A stretch of 64,000 nucleotides of DNA from Rhodanobacteraceae bacterium (GCA_016713135.1 JADJPR010000003.1:124001-188000), one strand, 5' to 3'; shown: positions 46,378 to 57,608, counted from the stretch's first letter. Made by a program: numbers and translations. The notes: generated by a model not told the origin, from the sequence alone.

Positions 46378-46821
46378 GTGAACTGGATTCTGGCTGCGCT
46401 CGCGTTCCAGGCGATCGTCCTCATCCTGCTGGCGCGCAAGCCGTTGTGGCGCGCGCTCGGCGTGTCCGGCCTGATTGCGGTGGGCGTGGTTGGCTGGCTG
46501 TGGAGCGCGACCGACGGCGGCCGCAGCAATACCGAGGCCTGGTTGGTGCTGACGGCACTGCCGCTGGTGACGCTCGGCGTGGTCGCCTGGCGCGAGGCGC
46601 TCGGCAAGCTGGCGCTGGGCTTCGGCATCGGCCTGACGCTGGCCCTGCTCGCCGCCTGGCGCTGGGCGACGGCCAACCCCGCCGTGGACGCCACTGATGC
46701 GGTGATCGTCTACGCCAGCCTGGTGCTGGTGGCGATGGTGGCACTGTTCATGATCGCCGGCGTGCTCGGCATGCGCCTGCTCGTCGCGCATGGGCGTCGG
46801 CTGGACGCCGGGAACGGCTGA
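46378..46821 (+). CDS. Small membrane protein of unknown function
   Basis: A 147-residue protein with four hydrophobic helices (NWILAALAFQAIVLILLA; LIAVGVVGWLWSA; LTALPLVTLGVVAW; LVLVAMVALFMIAGVLG). It starts at GTG 46378, one base after the pfp stop, so it is co-translated with pfp. No family assigned. A link to the pyrophosphate cluster is only positional. Confidence 0.65.
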   Translation: MNWILAALAFQAIVLILLARKPLWRALGVSGLIAVGVVGWLWSATDGGRSNTEAWLVLTALPLVTLGVVAWREALGKLALGFGIGLTLALLAAWRWATANPAVDATDAVIVYASLVLVAMVALFMIAGVLGMRLLVAHGRRLDAGNG

Positions 46822-46837
46822 GCTGGCGCGCGGCCCG

Positions 46838-47452
46838 TCAGGCGGCCGCCAGTTGCATCGTGGACTTGTTGGGTGCTCCTTGCAGCGAGGGCACCAGCAG
46901 CCCATGACCACGCTGGCCGGAACTGAAATTCAGCATCGGTCGTCGCGCCGAGGTCGCCGAGTCCCAGGCATAGATCGCCACGTCGCCCCGGTCCCATTCG
47001 CCACGCATGCGCAGGACCGCGCGCTCACGCACCAGCGCCAGCGCGTGGGCGCCCTCGGCTTCGAGCAGGGCGGGCGAAGGGCCGGGGCCGAGGAAGATCG
47101 CGATGGATTCGCTGCCAGGCCTGCTGGCCTGCGGCTCGCCTTCAACGGCGATCACCTGGAGGTCCTCCACGCCGCGTGCGCGGGCTGCCGGCTGGCGGTG
47201 GGCTGGCGACTGCCAGAAGCCCAGCAGGGAATCCAGCGAGTCCCAGGCCGACAGCATCACGCTCTGCGAGGTGCTGTTGTGTCCGAAGTGCTCGATCGAC
47301 GTGGCCGACGCGAGCGCCAGCATGCGGCCGCCGGCGCTCGCCTGCAGGCGCGGCAGCGCGTCGAGATACTCGGCCAGCCGTGAGCGCTCGCCGCCCGGCG
47401 TCAGCACCAGCAGAAAGGCCATTCGCCCGGAACCGCGGACGCGATCAGACAT
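46838..47452 (-). CDS. Protein with two ferredoxin-like (DUF1330-type) halves
   Basis: A 204-residue protein (ATG 47452, or 47422). Its first half (AFLLVLTPGGERSRLAEYLDALPRLQASAG ... VMLSAWDSLDSLLGFWQSPAHRQ) has the pattern of the dimeric alpha/beta-barrel DUF1330 family, with the W-x-S-x-x-x-x-x-F-W-x-S segment; the second half (SIAIFLGPGPSPALLEAEGA ... VAIYAWDS) looks like a diverged repeat of it. Function unknown. Confidence 0.55.
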   Translation of the reverse strand: MSDRVRGSGRMAFLLVLTPGGERSRLAEYLDALPRLQASAGGRMLALASATSIEHFGHNSTSQSVMLSAWDSLDSLLGFWQSPAHRQPAARARGVEDLQVIAVEGEPQASRPGSESIAIFLGPGPSPALLEAEGAHALALVRERAVLRMRGEWDRGDVAIYAWDSATSARRPMLNFSSGQRGHGLLVPSLQGAPNKSTMQLAAA

Positions 47453-47744
47453 TCAACGCTCCCCCCAGCACGCGCGACGGTCGGATTGACCGTCCGTTGC
47501 AATCATGGCGCGGAAGCGTACGCCAAAAATGCCGCCATGGTCACATTCCGTGACAGGGATGACGATCTTCGTCACGTTCTGCCGCAAATGGCACCTCGGC
47601 CAATCGGAAGCCGTGTGCGCCATCCGCGTTCAGCCCCCGTATACTCCGCCCGCTTTTCGACTGGCCCCATGACCTCCGGCATATGCCGCAGGTCGCTCCC
47701 GGGCGCTTTTCGACGCATCACTCTCACAACCGGGGAAGTTTTCC

Positions 47745-49802
<2,058 letters not shown>

Positions 49803-49832
49803 GCGGGCGCCACATTGCGGTCGTGGTAATCG

Positions 49833-49863
49833 GGGCCCCGCGAGCGATCGCGGGGCCCTTTTT
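49833..49863 (+). terminator. Rho-independent terminator after hppA
   Basis: Stem GGGCCCCGCGA (49833-49843) pairs perfectly with TCGCGGGGCCC (49848-49858), GCGA loop, followed by TTTTT. It is 30 bases after the hppA stop. A repeat arm begins at once after the T run. Confidence 0.9.
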
Positions 49864-49900
49864 CTTGGTTGTCGGTTGCTGGTTGTCGGTTGTCGGCAAC
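49864..49900. repeat. Left-type arm of GGTTGTC units behind the hppA terminator
   Basis: CTTGGTTGTCGGTTGCTGGT then TGTCGGTTGTCGGCAAC: about five units of GGTTGTC. Degenerate REP-like sequence (GCGCGGCTTCCGTGTC, GGGAAGATCGCGGTCAGG) follows to about 50000. No matching right arm precedes the DUF2007 gene; the nearest candidate is at 50555-50597, beyond it. Confidence 0.7.
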
Positions 49901-50086
49901 AGCTCGCGATCTGCCGAACTGTGTCGGCGCGGCTTCCGTGTCAGGGGTCAAGCGGCAATCCGCGGGGAAGATCGCGGTCAGGGACTTCGCGCCCACGGAA
50001 CCCAAAGCGCCAGAAACCAGACCGCAGGCCCCCAACGGTGGTCCTCAACCGGGCTAGGATTGGCGCAACCTCCCGCCGGCACGCCG

Positions 50087-50344
50087 ATGCGAACCGTCTA
50101 CCACGCCGAAAACCTGTTCGACGCGCAGTGGGTCAAGGACGCCCTGGAGGCGGCCGGAATCCCGGCCTTCATCGGCGGCGCGGCACTGACCGGCGCGATC
50201 GGCGAATTGCCGGTCATGGGGCTGGTCACCGTGATGGTGCCGGACGGCGCGGTGGCCGCGGCGGCGCCAATCGTGGCCGGCTTCGACCAGATGCTGGCCG
50301 AGCGGCCCGTCGGCCGCCGGCGGGGCGCGGCGAGCCGGCTGTGA
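50087..50344 (+). CDS. DUF2007-type putative signal-transducing protein
   Basis: An 85-residue protein: MRTVYHAENLFDAQWVKDAL, then EAAGIPAFIGG, the opening of the DUF2007 family, and VMVPDGAVAAAAPIVAGFD. These small proteins have a PII-like fold and unknown function. It lies between two repeat arms and is antisense to the possible read-through extension of hemB. Confidence 0.8.
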   Translation: MRTVYHAENLFDAQWVKDALEAAGIPAFIGGAALTGAIGELPVMGLVTVMVPDGAVAAAAPIVAGFDQMLAERPVGRRRGAASRL

Positions 50345-50503
50345 ATGGCGGGTGTGTCGCGGTCAGGGCCGCGCCGAAGCCGGGCCCCGGCGTGCATGAA
50401 CGGATGGGGTAGCCTGGTTGTCGCGCGCAGAGCGTCCCGGAAAGCCGCAGCGCCCGGTGAGGCGGCGCATTCACCGCCGCGAAAATCAAAGCGGCCGCGG
50501 GAA

Positions 50504-50597
50504 AGATCGCGGACAGAGTCCGCTCCCACAGGACTGCGGCTTGCGAGCCTCGCTGCCGACAACCAACACCAACACCTCACCCCAACCCGCCACCCGC
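50504..50597. repeat. REP palindrome and right arm of GGTTGT/GGTGTT units at the hemB end
   Basis: GATCGCGGACAGAGTCCGCT continuing CCCACA (50504-50529) is a GTGGGAGC-type REP on the minus strand. The right arm GCCGACAACCAACACCAACA, CCTCACCCCAACCCGCC (50555-50597) reads into the 3' end of hemB. A paired left arm is not adjacent. The stretch 50345-50503 shows no gene. Confidence 0.7.
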
Positions 50598-51594
50598 CAG
50601 CCGCCTGGGGCTGCGGCGCGAAATAGGTCAGGATGGCATCCGCGCCGGCACGCTTGAATCCGAGCAGGGATTCCATCACCACCGCACGCTCGTCGAGCCA
50701 GCCGTTCTGTGCGGCTGCCTTGAGCATCGCGTACTCGCCGCTGACCTGGTACACCGCGGTCGGCATGCCGAAGCGATCCTTCACCCGGCGCACGATGTCG
50801 AGGTAGGGCATGCCGGGCTTGACCATCACCATGTCGGCGCCCTCGGCGATGTCGAGTTCCACCTCGCGCAGCGCTTCGTCGCTGTTGGCCGGATCCATCT
50901 GGTAGGTGTACTTGTTGCCCTTGCCGAGGTTGCCGGCGGAGCCGACCGCGTCGCGGAAAGGGCCATAAAAGCTGGACGCATACTTCGCCGAGTAGGCCAG
51001 GATCCGCGTGTTGACGTGACCGGCGGCCTCCAGCGCGGCGCGGATGGCGCCGACGCGGCCGTCCATCATGTCCGAGGGTGCCACCATGTCGGCGCCCGCG
51101 GCCGCATGCGAAACCGCCTGCTTGACCAGCGCTGCGATGGTGACATCGTTCAGCACATAGCCGTCGTCGTCGATGATGCCGTCCTGACCGTGGGTGGTGA
51201 ACGGATCCAGCGCAACGTCGGTGATCACGCCGAGGGTGGGAATCGCCGCTTTCAGCGCGCGCACCGCGCGCTGCGCGAGGCCCTCGGGATTCCACGCTTC
51301 GGCGCCATCCAGCGACTTCGCCGACGGCGGGGTCACCGGGAAGATCGCCACCGCGGGCACGCCGAGCGCGTGCACCTGGCCTGCTTCGCGCACCAGTTCG
51401 TCAATCGCCATGCGGTCCACTCCGGGCATCGAGGCCACTGCCTCGCGCCGCCCTTCGCCCTCGGTGACGAACACCGGCCAGATCAGGTCAGCCGCCGTCA
51501 GCACCGACTCGCGCATCAGCCGGCGCGAGAAATCGTCCCGGCGCATGCGGCGCGGGCGGACATGGGGATAGCGGGACTCACTGCTCATCGGCAT
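50577..51594 (-). CDS. hemB: Delta-aminolevulinic acid dehydratase with disturbed 3' end
   Basis: Porphobilinogen synthase of haem synthesis. Motifs: RRDDFSRRLMRESVLTAADL, the active-site lysines in ILAYSAKYASSFYGPFRDA and MVMVKPGMPYLDIVRRVK, and SDMMDGRVGAIR. The usual metal-site cysteines are absent, as in the Mg-dependent class. After DAILTYFAPQ the normal end is lost: in frame the ORF runs on to 50098 through repeat and antisense sequence. Removing one base in the G4 run 50607-50610 would instead stop at 50577, which is used here. ATG 51594 or 51588. Confidence 0.88.
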
Positions 51595-51731
51595 CGCCTC
51601 GTCGGAAACCAGACCGCGCATTATCGGGAAAGCCCGCAGGAAAGGGGTTGACCTTGCCCAACGCCTGCCGCCTTGTCGCGCCCAGCGTTCAGCCGCTAAT
51701 GTCCGCGGCGTTACTCAAGAGTCCATCGCGC

Positions 51732-53180
51732 ATGCGTTCCATCACAGGGGGAATGTGCGCGGCGTTGCTAGTGCTGGCCGGTTGCGCCAGCGCGCCCGAG
51801 CGTCCGCCCACGCCGGAACCCGGCCCGACGTCCGGAGACGAAGCCGCCGTGGCGGCGTTGTACGACCGCATCGGTGCCGCCACCTCGCAGTTCCAGGGCG
51901 GCCTGGAGCTGATTCGTGCCGGCAGTCCGAAGGATGGTCGCGAAACCATGCGTGCGGCGCTGGCGGACGTCGAGGACGCCGCGCTGCGCTGCGCGGAAAC
52001 CGTCGGCTGCGAGAGCCAGCGCTTCATCGGCGCGCTGGTGGTGCTGGTGCGGCTGCAAAGCGTGGCGGCCGGCTGGGACGATTTCGGGTACGAGGCGGCC
52101 GGCGAGGAGGCGCAGGACGAGGTTGCGACCGCGGCCAACCTGCCCCAGGTCGAGCGCTCCGTGCGCCTGCTGCGCGGCAAGGATCTGCGCGAGCTGATCG
52201 AATTGAACGAGCCGGTGCGTGCCGCGCTGGAGGACTGGCTGACCTGGATGCGCCCGCAACTGATCGAGGCCTGGGTCAACTACCAGTACCTGCGTAGCGA
52301 CATGTACCCGGCGTACCAGCAGGCCGGGCTGCCAGAGGCGCTGTTGTTCGCGATCCTGGCCAAGGAATCGGCCGGGCGCGTGCACGTGTACTCGCGCGCC
52401 GGCGCCGCCGGCCCGCTGCAGTTCATGCCGGCGACTGCGCGGCGTTTTGGCCTGGGCGGCAACGGATTCGACGAGCGGCTGGATCCGGCTGCGGTCGCAC
52501 GCGCCAATGTGCGTTACATCGAAGAGCAACTGGCTGCGTTCAACGACAACCTGGAGCTGACGCTGGCAGCCTACAACGGCGGCGAGGGGCGCATGCGGCG
52601 CCTCGCCAGGCAGCATCCCGGGCGTGGTTTCTGGTCCGAGCGCATCTTCTACGCGCTGCCCAGCGAAACCCGCGATTACGTGCCGAAAGTGCTGGCGGCG
52701 GCCTATCTGTTCCTGCACCCGGAGCAATATGGGTTGCGCTTCCCGACGGTGGACAACATCCTTGGTGAAATCGGGTTGGAATCGTCGATGTCACTGGCGG
52801 AACTGGCGATCTGCCTGGGACAGGACGAGCGTCCCGAAGGCTGGTTTCGCACCCTGCGCAACCTCAATCCGCGGATCAAGTCCGAGGTCCGCTTGCCACT
52901 GGGCAGCAAGGTGCGGGTGCCGGTGGCGCTGGTCGATGCGTACGCGCAGCGTTGCCGCGATCAGGATTTCCTGGCGCGGATCGCAGCGCTGCAAGACGCA
53001 GCGGAACCCGAGGGGCCCACCCAAGTGGGCTATGCCGTGCGCCGGGGCGATACGCTGGCCGCAATTGCGCGTCGTACGCGCTGCAGCAGCGTCAAGGAGA
53101 TCGCGGCGCTGAACGGAATCCGCGGCCCCAAGTACGCATTGAAGGTGGGTCAGCGCCTGCGCCTGCCGACGTGCAGCTGA
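51732..53180 (+). CDS. Lytic transglycosylase lipoprotein with LysM domain (MltD-like)
   Basis: About 482 residues from ATG 51732, chosen for its lipoprotein signal (MRSITGGMCAALLVLAGC). The catalytic SLT domain carries the Glu in FAILAKESAGRVHVYSRAGA followed by GPLQFMPATARRFGL, and LTLAAYNGGEGRMRR. A C-terminal LysM (VGYAVRRGDTLAAIARRTRC ... LKVGQRLRLP) binds peptidoglycan. The N-terminal 200 residues are a helical region not typical of E. coli MltD. It cleaves glycan strands to 1,6-anhydro products that feed the recycling route (mpl, AmgK-like). Confidence 0.88.
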   Translation: MRSITGGMCAALLVLAGCASAPERPPTPEPGPTSGDEAAVAALYDRIGAATSQFQGGLELIRAGSPKDGRETMRAALADVEDAALRCAETVGCESQRFIGALVVLVRLQSVAAGWDDFGYEAAGEEAQDEVATAANLPQVERSVRLLRGKDLRELIELNEPVRAALEDWLTWMRPQLIEAWVNYQYLRSDMYPAYQQAGLPEALLFAILAKESAGRVHVYSRAGAAGPLQFMPATARRFGLGGNGFDERLDPAAVARANVRYIEEQLAAFNDNLELTLAAYNGGEGRMRRLARQHPGRGFWSERIFYALPSETRDYVPKVLAAAYLFLHPEQYGLRFPTVDNILGEIGLESSMSLAELAICLGQDERPEGWFRTLRNLNPRIKSEVRLPLGSKVRVPVALVDAYAQRCRDQDFLARIAALQDAAEPEGPTQVGYAVRRGDTLAAIARRTRCSSVKEIAALNGIRGPKYALKVGQRLRLPTCS

Positions 53181-53212
53181 TCGTTGCCGGGATCGACGGT
53201 CTCCGTCGAACC

Positions 53213-53245
53213 GCGCGGGCGGCCTTGACCGCCGCCCGCCCGCGC
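53213..53245. terminator. GC-rich hairpin between convergent genes
   Basis: GCGCGGGCGG (53213-53222) pairs with CCGCCCGCGC (53236-53245), 13-base loop, no T run. It lies between the transglycosylase gene and the converging secreted-protein gene. Confidence 0.4.
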
Positions 53246-53250
53246 CTGGA

Positions 53251-53890
53251 TCACTTGCGACGCAGCACCGCGCCAACACCGACCAGGCCGACCACCAGGG
53301 CCAGCAGGCCAGGCTGCCGCCGTCCAGGGCAGGTGCCGCGATCGGCGGGGGCAGGCGGCGCGGCATTTGCGCCGGTGATGGAATAGGTCGCCGGGCCGCA
53401 GACCACGCCCGGGGCATTGGCAACGCCGGACACCACCATGTAGATCTGGCTGTTCGCCGGCACATTGAAGGTCTCGGTGAAGGCCTGCGACGAACCGAAG
53501 GACCAGATGTAGTTGTCGCAGATGCTGGCCGGGTTCAGCGGCGCCGAATGGAACGTCACGAAGATGCCGGTGCCGCAGGTCAGCGGATCGAAGTTCGCCG
53601 TGACCTGGCCGGTGCCATCCGTGAACATCGGAATGGTGGTGTACTGGAAGTTGCCGCTGCTGAAGGTCGAGCAGGCGTCGCCCGGCGTGCCGGAGCGGAA
53701 GAAGCGCGGCGACATGGTCGACTTCGCTGCCGGTGAGGCTCACCTGGCCGCTGGCCACGCGCGGGCCGGGCGCAGCATGTCCGGAGAAGCTCGGGTTGCC
53801 CTGGCGCGCAGGGTCATCGCTGACGCTTTGCGCAAGCACGGTGGCGGGGAGCATCGCTGCCGCGAGCGCGAAAGTGGCGAATCTGATCAT
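53251..53890 (-). CDS. Secreted protein with C-terminal sorting-like tail, several frame breaks
   Basis: The signal peptide is clear (MIRFATFALAAAMLPATVLA, start 53890). After SLTGSEVD the frame shifts by one extra base at 53716-53717 and continues MSPRFFRSGTPGDACSTFSS ... NPASICDNYIWSFGSSQAFT. Near the end, PALDGGSL in one frame and LLALVVGLVGVGAVLRRK in another suggest two more single-base breaks around 53347-53351 and 53299-53314. Repaired, the tail would read PALDGGSLALLALVVGL plus a basic end, like IPTL-type CTERM sorting signals. Function unknown; either a decayed gene or uncorrected indels. Confidence 0.6.
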
Positions 53891-54026
53891 GGACGGACTC
53901 CGAGGCGGATAGGGCGCTTGCCGATCGATACGCCGGCTGCGGGCCGGATTCTCACACATTCGGGGCTGTGCCGCGACGTCAAGCATGGTTTCCCGCCGGG
54001 CCGTTGATTCCGGCTAGCATCATCGG

Positions 54027-55499
54027 ATGAACGAACACAACGACCTGGCCGCGCTGATCCGCGCCGACACGCCGCTGCTGGCGATCGACACCCACGAGGA
54101 ACTGGAGGTGATCGCGTCCTTCCAGCGGGCGTTGGGCTCCAGCCTGCGGCCACTGTATGCGTGGAGCATCACCACCGGCCTCAAGCGCCTCGACATGGAA
54201 GCCGAGCCCAAGCCGATGAGCTCCGGCGAAGTCCTGGACGCGATCCGCGACACGCGCCAGAAGAGCGTGTTCCTGCTGCTCGATTACACCCCGTTCCTGC
54301 GCTACGTGGTCACGCTGCGGCAGTTGCGCGAGATCGCCATCCGCCAGGGCATCGCCGCGCATACCGTGGCGCTGGTCGGCGCCAACCTGGAGCTGCCCAA
54401 GGAAATCGAGGCGCTCGCGGTGCGTTTTTCGCTGTCGCTGCCGAACGAAGCGCAGCTCGACCAGATCGTGCGCGAGGAGGCACTTGCCTACTCGCGCGAG
54501 CACGCCGGCAAGCGGGTGCAGATCCATGCCAGCGCGCTGAAGGCCGTGGTGCGCAACCTCAAGGGCCTGGCGGGCAGCGATGCGCGACGGATCGCGCGCC
54601 GCATCATCGCCGCCGACGGCATGATCAGCGACGCCGACCTGCCGGCCGTGGCCAAGGCCAAGTTCGAACTGTTGAACAAGGCCGGCGTGCTGTCCTTCGA
54701 ATACGAGCCAATCGCCTTTCAGGATGTCGCGGGCCTGCGCCGGCTCAAGCGCTGGATCGAGCAGCGCCGCGCGGTTTTCATGGGCGAGCCGACCAAGGTG
54801 CCGCTGGACCCGCCCAAGGGCATCCTGTTGCTGGGCGTGCAGGGAACCGGCAAGAGCCTCGCGGCGAAAGCCGTCGCCGGTGGTTTCCAGGTGCCGCTGC
54901 TGCGCATGGACATGGCGAGCATCTATAACAAGTATCACGGCGAGACCGAGAAGAACCTGCGCGAATCGCTGGCCAATGCCGAGGTCATGGCGCCCTGCGT
55001 GCTGTGGATCGATGAGGTGGAAAAGGCCTTCTCCACTAGCGACAGCGACGGCGGCACCAGCCAGCGCATCCTCGGCTATTTCCTCACCTGGATGGCCGAG
55101 CGCAAGGCGAAGATCTTCCTCGTCGCCACCGCCAACGCGATCGACAAGTTGCCGCCGGAACTGCTGCGCAAGGGTCGCTTCGACGAGATCTTCTTCGTCG
55201 ACCTGCCGGTGGCCGACGTGCGCGTCGAACTGTTCCGCCTGCACCTGGCCAAGCGTGGCCTGAAGCCGGAAGAATTCGACCTCGATGCGCTGGCCGCGGC
55301 CAGCGATGGCTTCTCCGGCGCCGAGATCGAGCAGGGAGTGGTCTCCGCGCTCTACGCGGCCCATGGCGAGGGCGGCGCGCTGGACCAGCGCCACCTGGTC
55401 GACGAATTGCGCCACACCCGGCCGCTTTCGGTGGTGATGGCAGAGAAGGTGAATCACCTGCGCGCGTGGGCGGCGGAACGGACCGTGCCGGCGGACTGA
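54027..55499 (+). CDS. AAA+ ATPase, Ycf46-like
   Basis: A 490-residue protein. The N-terminal half (LAALIRADTPLLAIDTHEEL, LRQLREIAIRQGI) is the non-catalytic domain of Ycf46-like proteins. The AAA module begins about residue 240 (IAFQDVAGLRRLKRWIEQR), Walker A GVQGTGKSLAAKAVAGG near 269, Walker B VLWIDEVEKAF, arginine finger region LRKGRFDEIFFVDLP. Homologues occur in chloroplast genomes and cyanobacteria and have a proposed role in CO2 use and photosynthesis regulation; in this heterotroph the role is unknown. Confidence 0.85.
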   Translation: MNEHNDLAALIRADTPLLAIDTHEELEVIASFQRALGSSLRPLYAWSITTGLKRLDMEAEPKPMSSGEVLDAIRDTRQKSVFLLLDYTPFLRYVVTLRQLREIAIRQGIAAHTVALVGANLELPKEIEALAVRFSLSLPNEAQLDQIVREEALAYSREHAGKRVQIHASALKAVVRNLKGLAGSDARRIARRIIAADGMISDADLPAVAKAKFELLNKAGVLSFEYEPIAFQDVAGLRRLKRWIEQRRAVFMGEPTKVPLDPPKGILLLGVQGTGKSLAAKAVAGGFQVPLLRMDMASIYNKYHGETEKNLRESLANAEVMAPCVLWIDEVEKAFSTSDSDGGTSQRILGYFLTWMAERKAKIFLVATANAIDKLPPELLRKGRFDEIFFVDLPVADVRVELFRLHLAKRGLKPEEFDLDALAAASDGFSGAEIEQGVVSALYAAHGEGGALDQRHLVDELRHTRPLSVVMAEKVNHLRAWAAERTVPAD

Positions 55500-55504
55500 G
55501 AGGC

Positions 55505-55608
55505 GGGTTCTGGGTTGTGGGTTCTGGGTTGTGGGCAGCCAGAGCTCGCGGAAACTTCCGGGGCAAGGCGCCCCTGTTGCTCCCAACACCACAACTCACA
55601 ACCCAACC
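55505..55608. repeat. Palindromic tandem-unit island, GGGTTGT/GGGTTCT type
   Basis: Left arm 55505-55538 (GGGTTCTGGGTTGTGGGTTC then TGGGTTGTGGGCAGC); right arm 55579-55608 (GCTCCCAACACCACAACTCA then CAACCCAACC), more diverged than in other islands. It starts six bases after the stop of the AAA gene and ends 10 bases before the next ATG. Confidence 0.82.
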
Positions 55609-55618
55609 GGCGCAGACC

Positions 55619-56377
55619 ATGCAATCCCGCACCCACCACCTCTACATCCTCCTCGCCGGCCTGTTCATCACCAATGCGCTGATCGCCGAGTTTGTCGGGG
55701 TCAAGATCTTCGCCTTCGAGGACACCTTTGGCCTGGCGCCACTGAACTGGAACCTGTTCGGGCAGAGCGGGTCGCTGAACTTCACCGCGGGTGTGATGCT
55801 CTGGCCGGTGATCTTCGTGCTCACGGACGTGATCAATGAATACTTCGGCAAGCGCGGGGTGCGCTTCATCTCGTGGCTGACCGTGGGCCTGATCCTGTAT
55901 GGATTCCTGTTCGCCTACCTGGCGATCCACCTGGCGCCGGCAGGCTGGTGGGTAGGAGTGTCGGCCGCGCAGGGTGTGCCCGACATGCAGGCGGCGTTCG
56001 CCGCCATCTTCGGGCAGGGGATGTGGTCGATCGCCGGGTCTGTGACGGCCTTCCTGGTCGCGCAGTTGATCGATGTGCGGATCTTCCATGCGATCCGCCG
56101 GCGCACCGGCGACGGCAAGGTCTACCTGCGGGCGACCGGTTCGACCCTGGTCTCGCAGTTCTTCGACAGCTTCATCGTGCTCTACATCGCCTTCGTGCTC
56201 GGACCGCAACAGTGGTCGATGGAACTGTTCCTCGCGATCGGCACGGTCAATTACTGCTACAAGGCGCTGATGGCGCTCGCACTCACCCCGGTGATCTATG
56301 CGGTGCGTCGCGGCATCCATGCCTTCCTGGGAGAGGACGAGGCGGCGCGACTCAAGCAGCGCGCGCAACTGGATTGA
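55619..56377 (+). CDS. Queuosine precursor transporter (YhhQ family)
   Basis: A 252-residue membrane protein of the VUT/YhhQ family: LLAGLFITNALIAEFVGVKI near the start, WPVIFVLTDVINEYFGKRGV, the conserved SQFFDSFIVLYIAF, and a C-terminal NYCYKALMALALTPVIY. YhhQ imports preQ0/preQ1, precursors of the tRNA base queuosine. The ATG at 55619 excludes an upstream open stretch coded by the repeat island. Confidence 0.88.
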   Translation: MQSRTHHLYILLAGLFITNALIAEFVGVKIFAFEDTFGLAPLNWNLFGQSGSLNFTAGVMLWPVIFVLTDVINEYFGKRGVRFISWLTVGLILYGFLFAYLAIHLAPAGWWVGVSAAQGVPDMQAAFAAIFGQGMWSIAGSVTAFLVAQLIDVRIFHAIRRRTGDGKVYLRATGSTLVSQFFDSFIVLYIAFVLGPQQWSMELFLAIGTVNYCYKALMALALTPVIYAVRRGIHAFLGEDEAARLKQRAQLD

Positions 56378-56449
56378 GCGGCAGACAGCCGACAAAACGC
56401 GGCCTGGCGCGGCCGACGTCAGGTGAAGTGCACCCGCGGGCGCGGCAGT

Positions 56450-56887
56450 TCAGGCGACCTTGCTCGCCGCCCAGTGCTGATCAGCCGTCGTCGCGTTTCC
56501 CACCGATTCCTTCAGCATGCGCACCGAACGCATGACCGCGCGATGCATGTCCTGCATTTCGCTGTAGGGCAGGTCCTTGGTTTCGTGGTACGCAACCGCC
56601 AGCCACAAGGCAATACCGCGCAGTTTCAGCGGCACATTGTCCGACTTGACGCGCTCGATGGCGATCGCTGTGCCGTTACCCCAAGGGCTGTAACGTTCAG
56701 GGTTCTCGCTGGAGTACAGGTGCGGCACGGCCGAGGCCGCTGCGTTGGCGAACTCCTTCTGCGACAGCGCGTAAAGCGCACGGCGTTGATCCAGGGAAAG
56801 TCCCTGAATCGCTTTTTCCAGATCTTTCAGCTGACTGCGCAGAGTCAGGTAGCGCGCAAGTGCCAGCGTGCGAAAGACGAACTTCAT
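56450..56887 (-). CDS. Uncharacterised 145-residue protein
   Basis: Start at ATG 56887 (MKFVFRTLALARYLTLRSQL). The predicted product is helical in the first 70 residues (LKDLEKAIQGLSLDQRRALYALSQKEF), then has LKLRGIALWLAVAYHETKDL and a final helix (MHRAVMRSVRMLKESV). No signal peptide and no known motif recognised. The 173-bp upstream gap to the YkgJ-type gene has no gene and probably its promoter. Confidence 0.6.
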   Translation of the reverse strand: MKFVFRTLALARYLTLRSQLKDLEKAIQGLSLDQRRALYALSQKEFANAAASAVPHLYSSENPERYSPWGNGTAIAIERVKSDNVPLKLRGIALWLAVAYHETKDLPYSEMQDMHRAVMRSVRMLKESVGNATTADQHWAASKVA

Positions 56888-57060
56888 GGCGTCTGCCCCT
56901 GTTCGATATCTGGATGGAATGGTGTCACGACGGACACAGTTCCTCCCCCCAGAGAATGCCAACCTAGTCACAAGTTGACGTGGTGTGTCACATTGGTGCG
57001 TAGCGTGCCCATCCACGTCCGAAAGGTCAAGCCTCCGTCAATTCTCCGGACGGCTCCCGC

Positions 57061-57483
57061 TCAGCCGTCGGGAATCAGCACGGAAGGAATCGGAGGGAAA
57101 CGCTTGCGGTATTCGGCACGCTCGTCGCGGCAGTACCCGGCACCCATGACGAACCGGCGGCAGGACGCTGGGCGCGATTCGTAGATGCTGCAGCACATGC
57201 GTCGATGGTCCAGCGCCACGCACCAGCCATCCTCGCCATGTGCCATCACTTCAATGCCATGATCGTCCACCTCGACCATCCAGCGCGGAACGCGATCCTC
57301 CGGGAACACGACAACGGTCAGGCGGCAACACACGGCATCGCAGTCATTGCAATGCACTGTCGGATCGGTCGCTTCGTCTGCCTCGGTCCACTCGATGATC
57401 ACTATCGCCTCCAGGCGAATGCACGCGCTACCGCGATCGCAGATCAGTTCGCGAGCGTTGCCAACCTCTGCAGCATGCGCCAT
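57061..57483 (-). CDS. YkgJ-type cysteine-cluster protein
   Basis: A 140-residue protein with the cysteine pattern CNDCDAVCC ... MCCSIYESRPASCRRF of the YkgJ/CxxCxxCC family, thought to bind zinc or an Fe-S cluster. The start is uncertain: ATG 57483 or a downstream GTG (VIIEWTEADEATD). Function unknown. It is divergent from the S46 peptidase gene. Confidence 0.78.
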   Translation of the reverse strand: MAHAAEVGNARELICDRGSACIRLEAIVIIEWTEADEATDPTVHCNDCDAVCCRLTVVVFPEDRVPRWMVEVDDHGIEVMAHGEDGWCVALDHRRMCCSIYESRPASCRRFVMGAGYCRDERAEYRKRFPPIPSVLIPDG

Positions 57484-57608
57484 TCAGCCTGAACCTGCGG
57501 GGGCCGGCGCCAGGATACGGTGCGAGGTGCGACTTCTGGCCGTTGAGTGGCTGCCGGCCATCCCGTACATTCGCGCGCCCCCGATTCCCTATGACCCGCA
57601 GGAACCGC

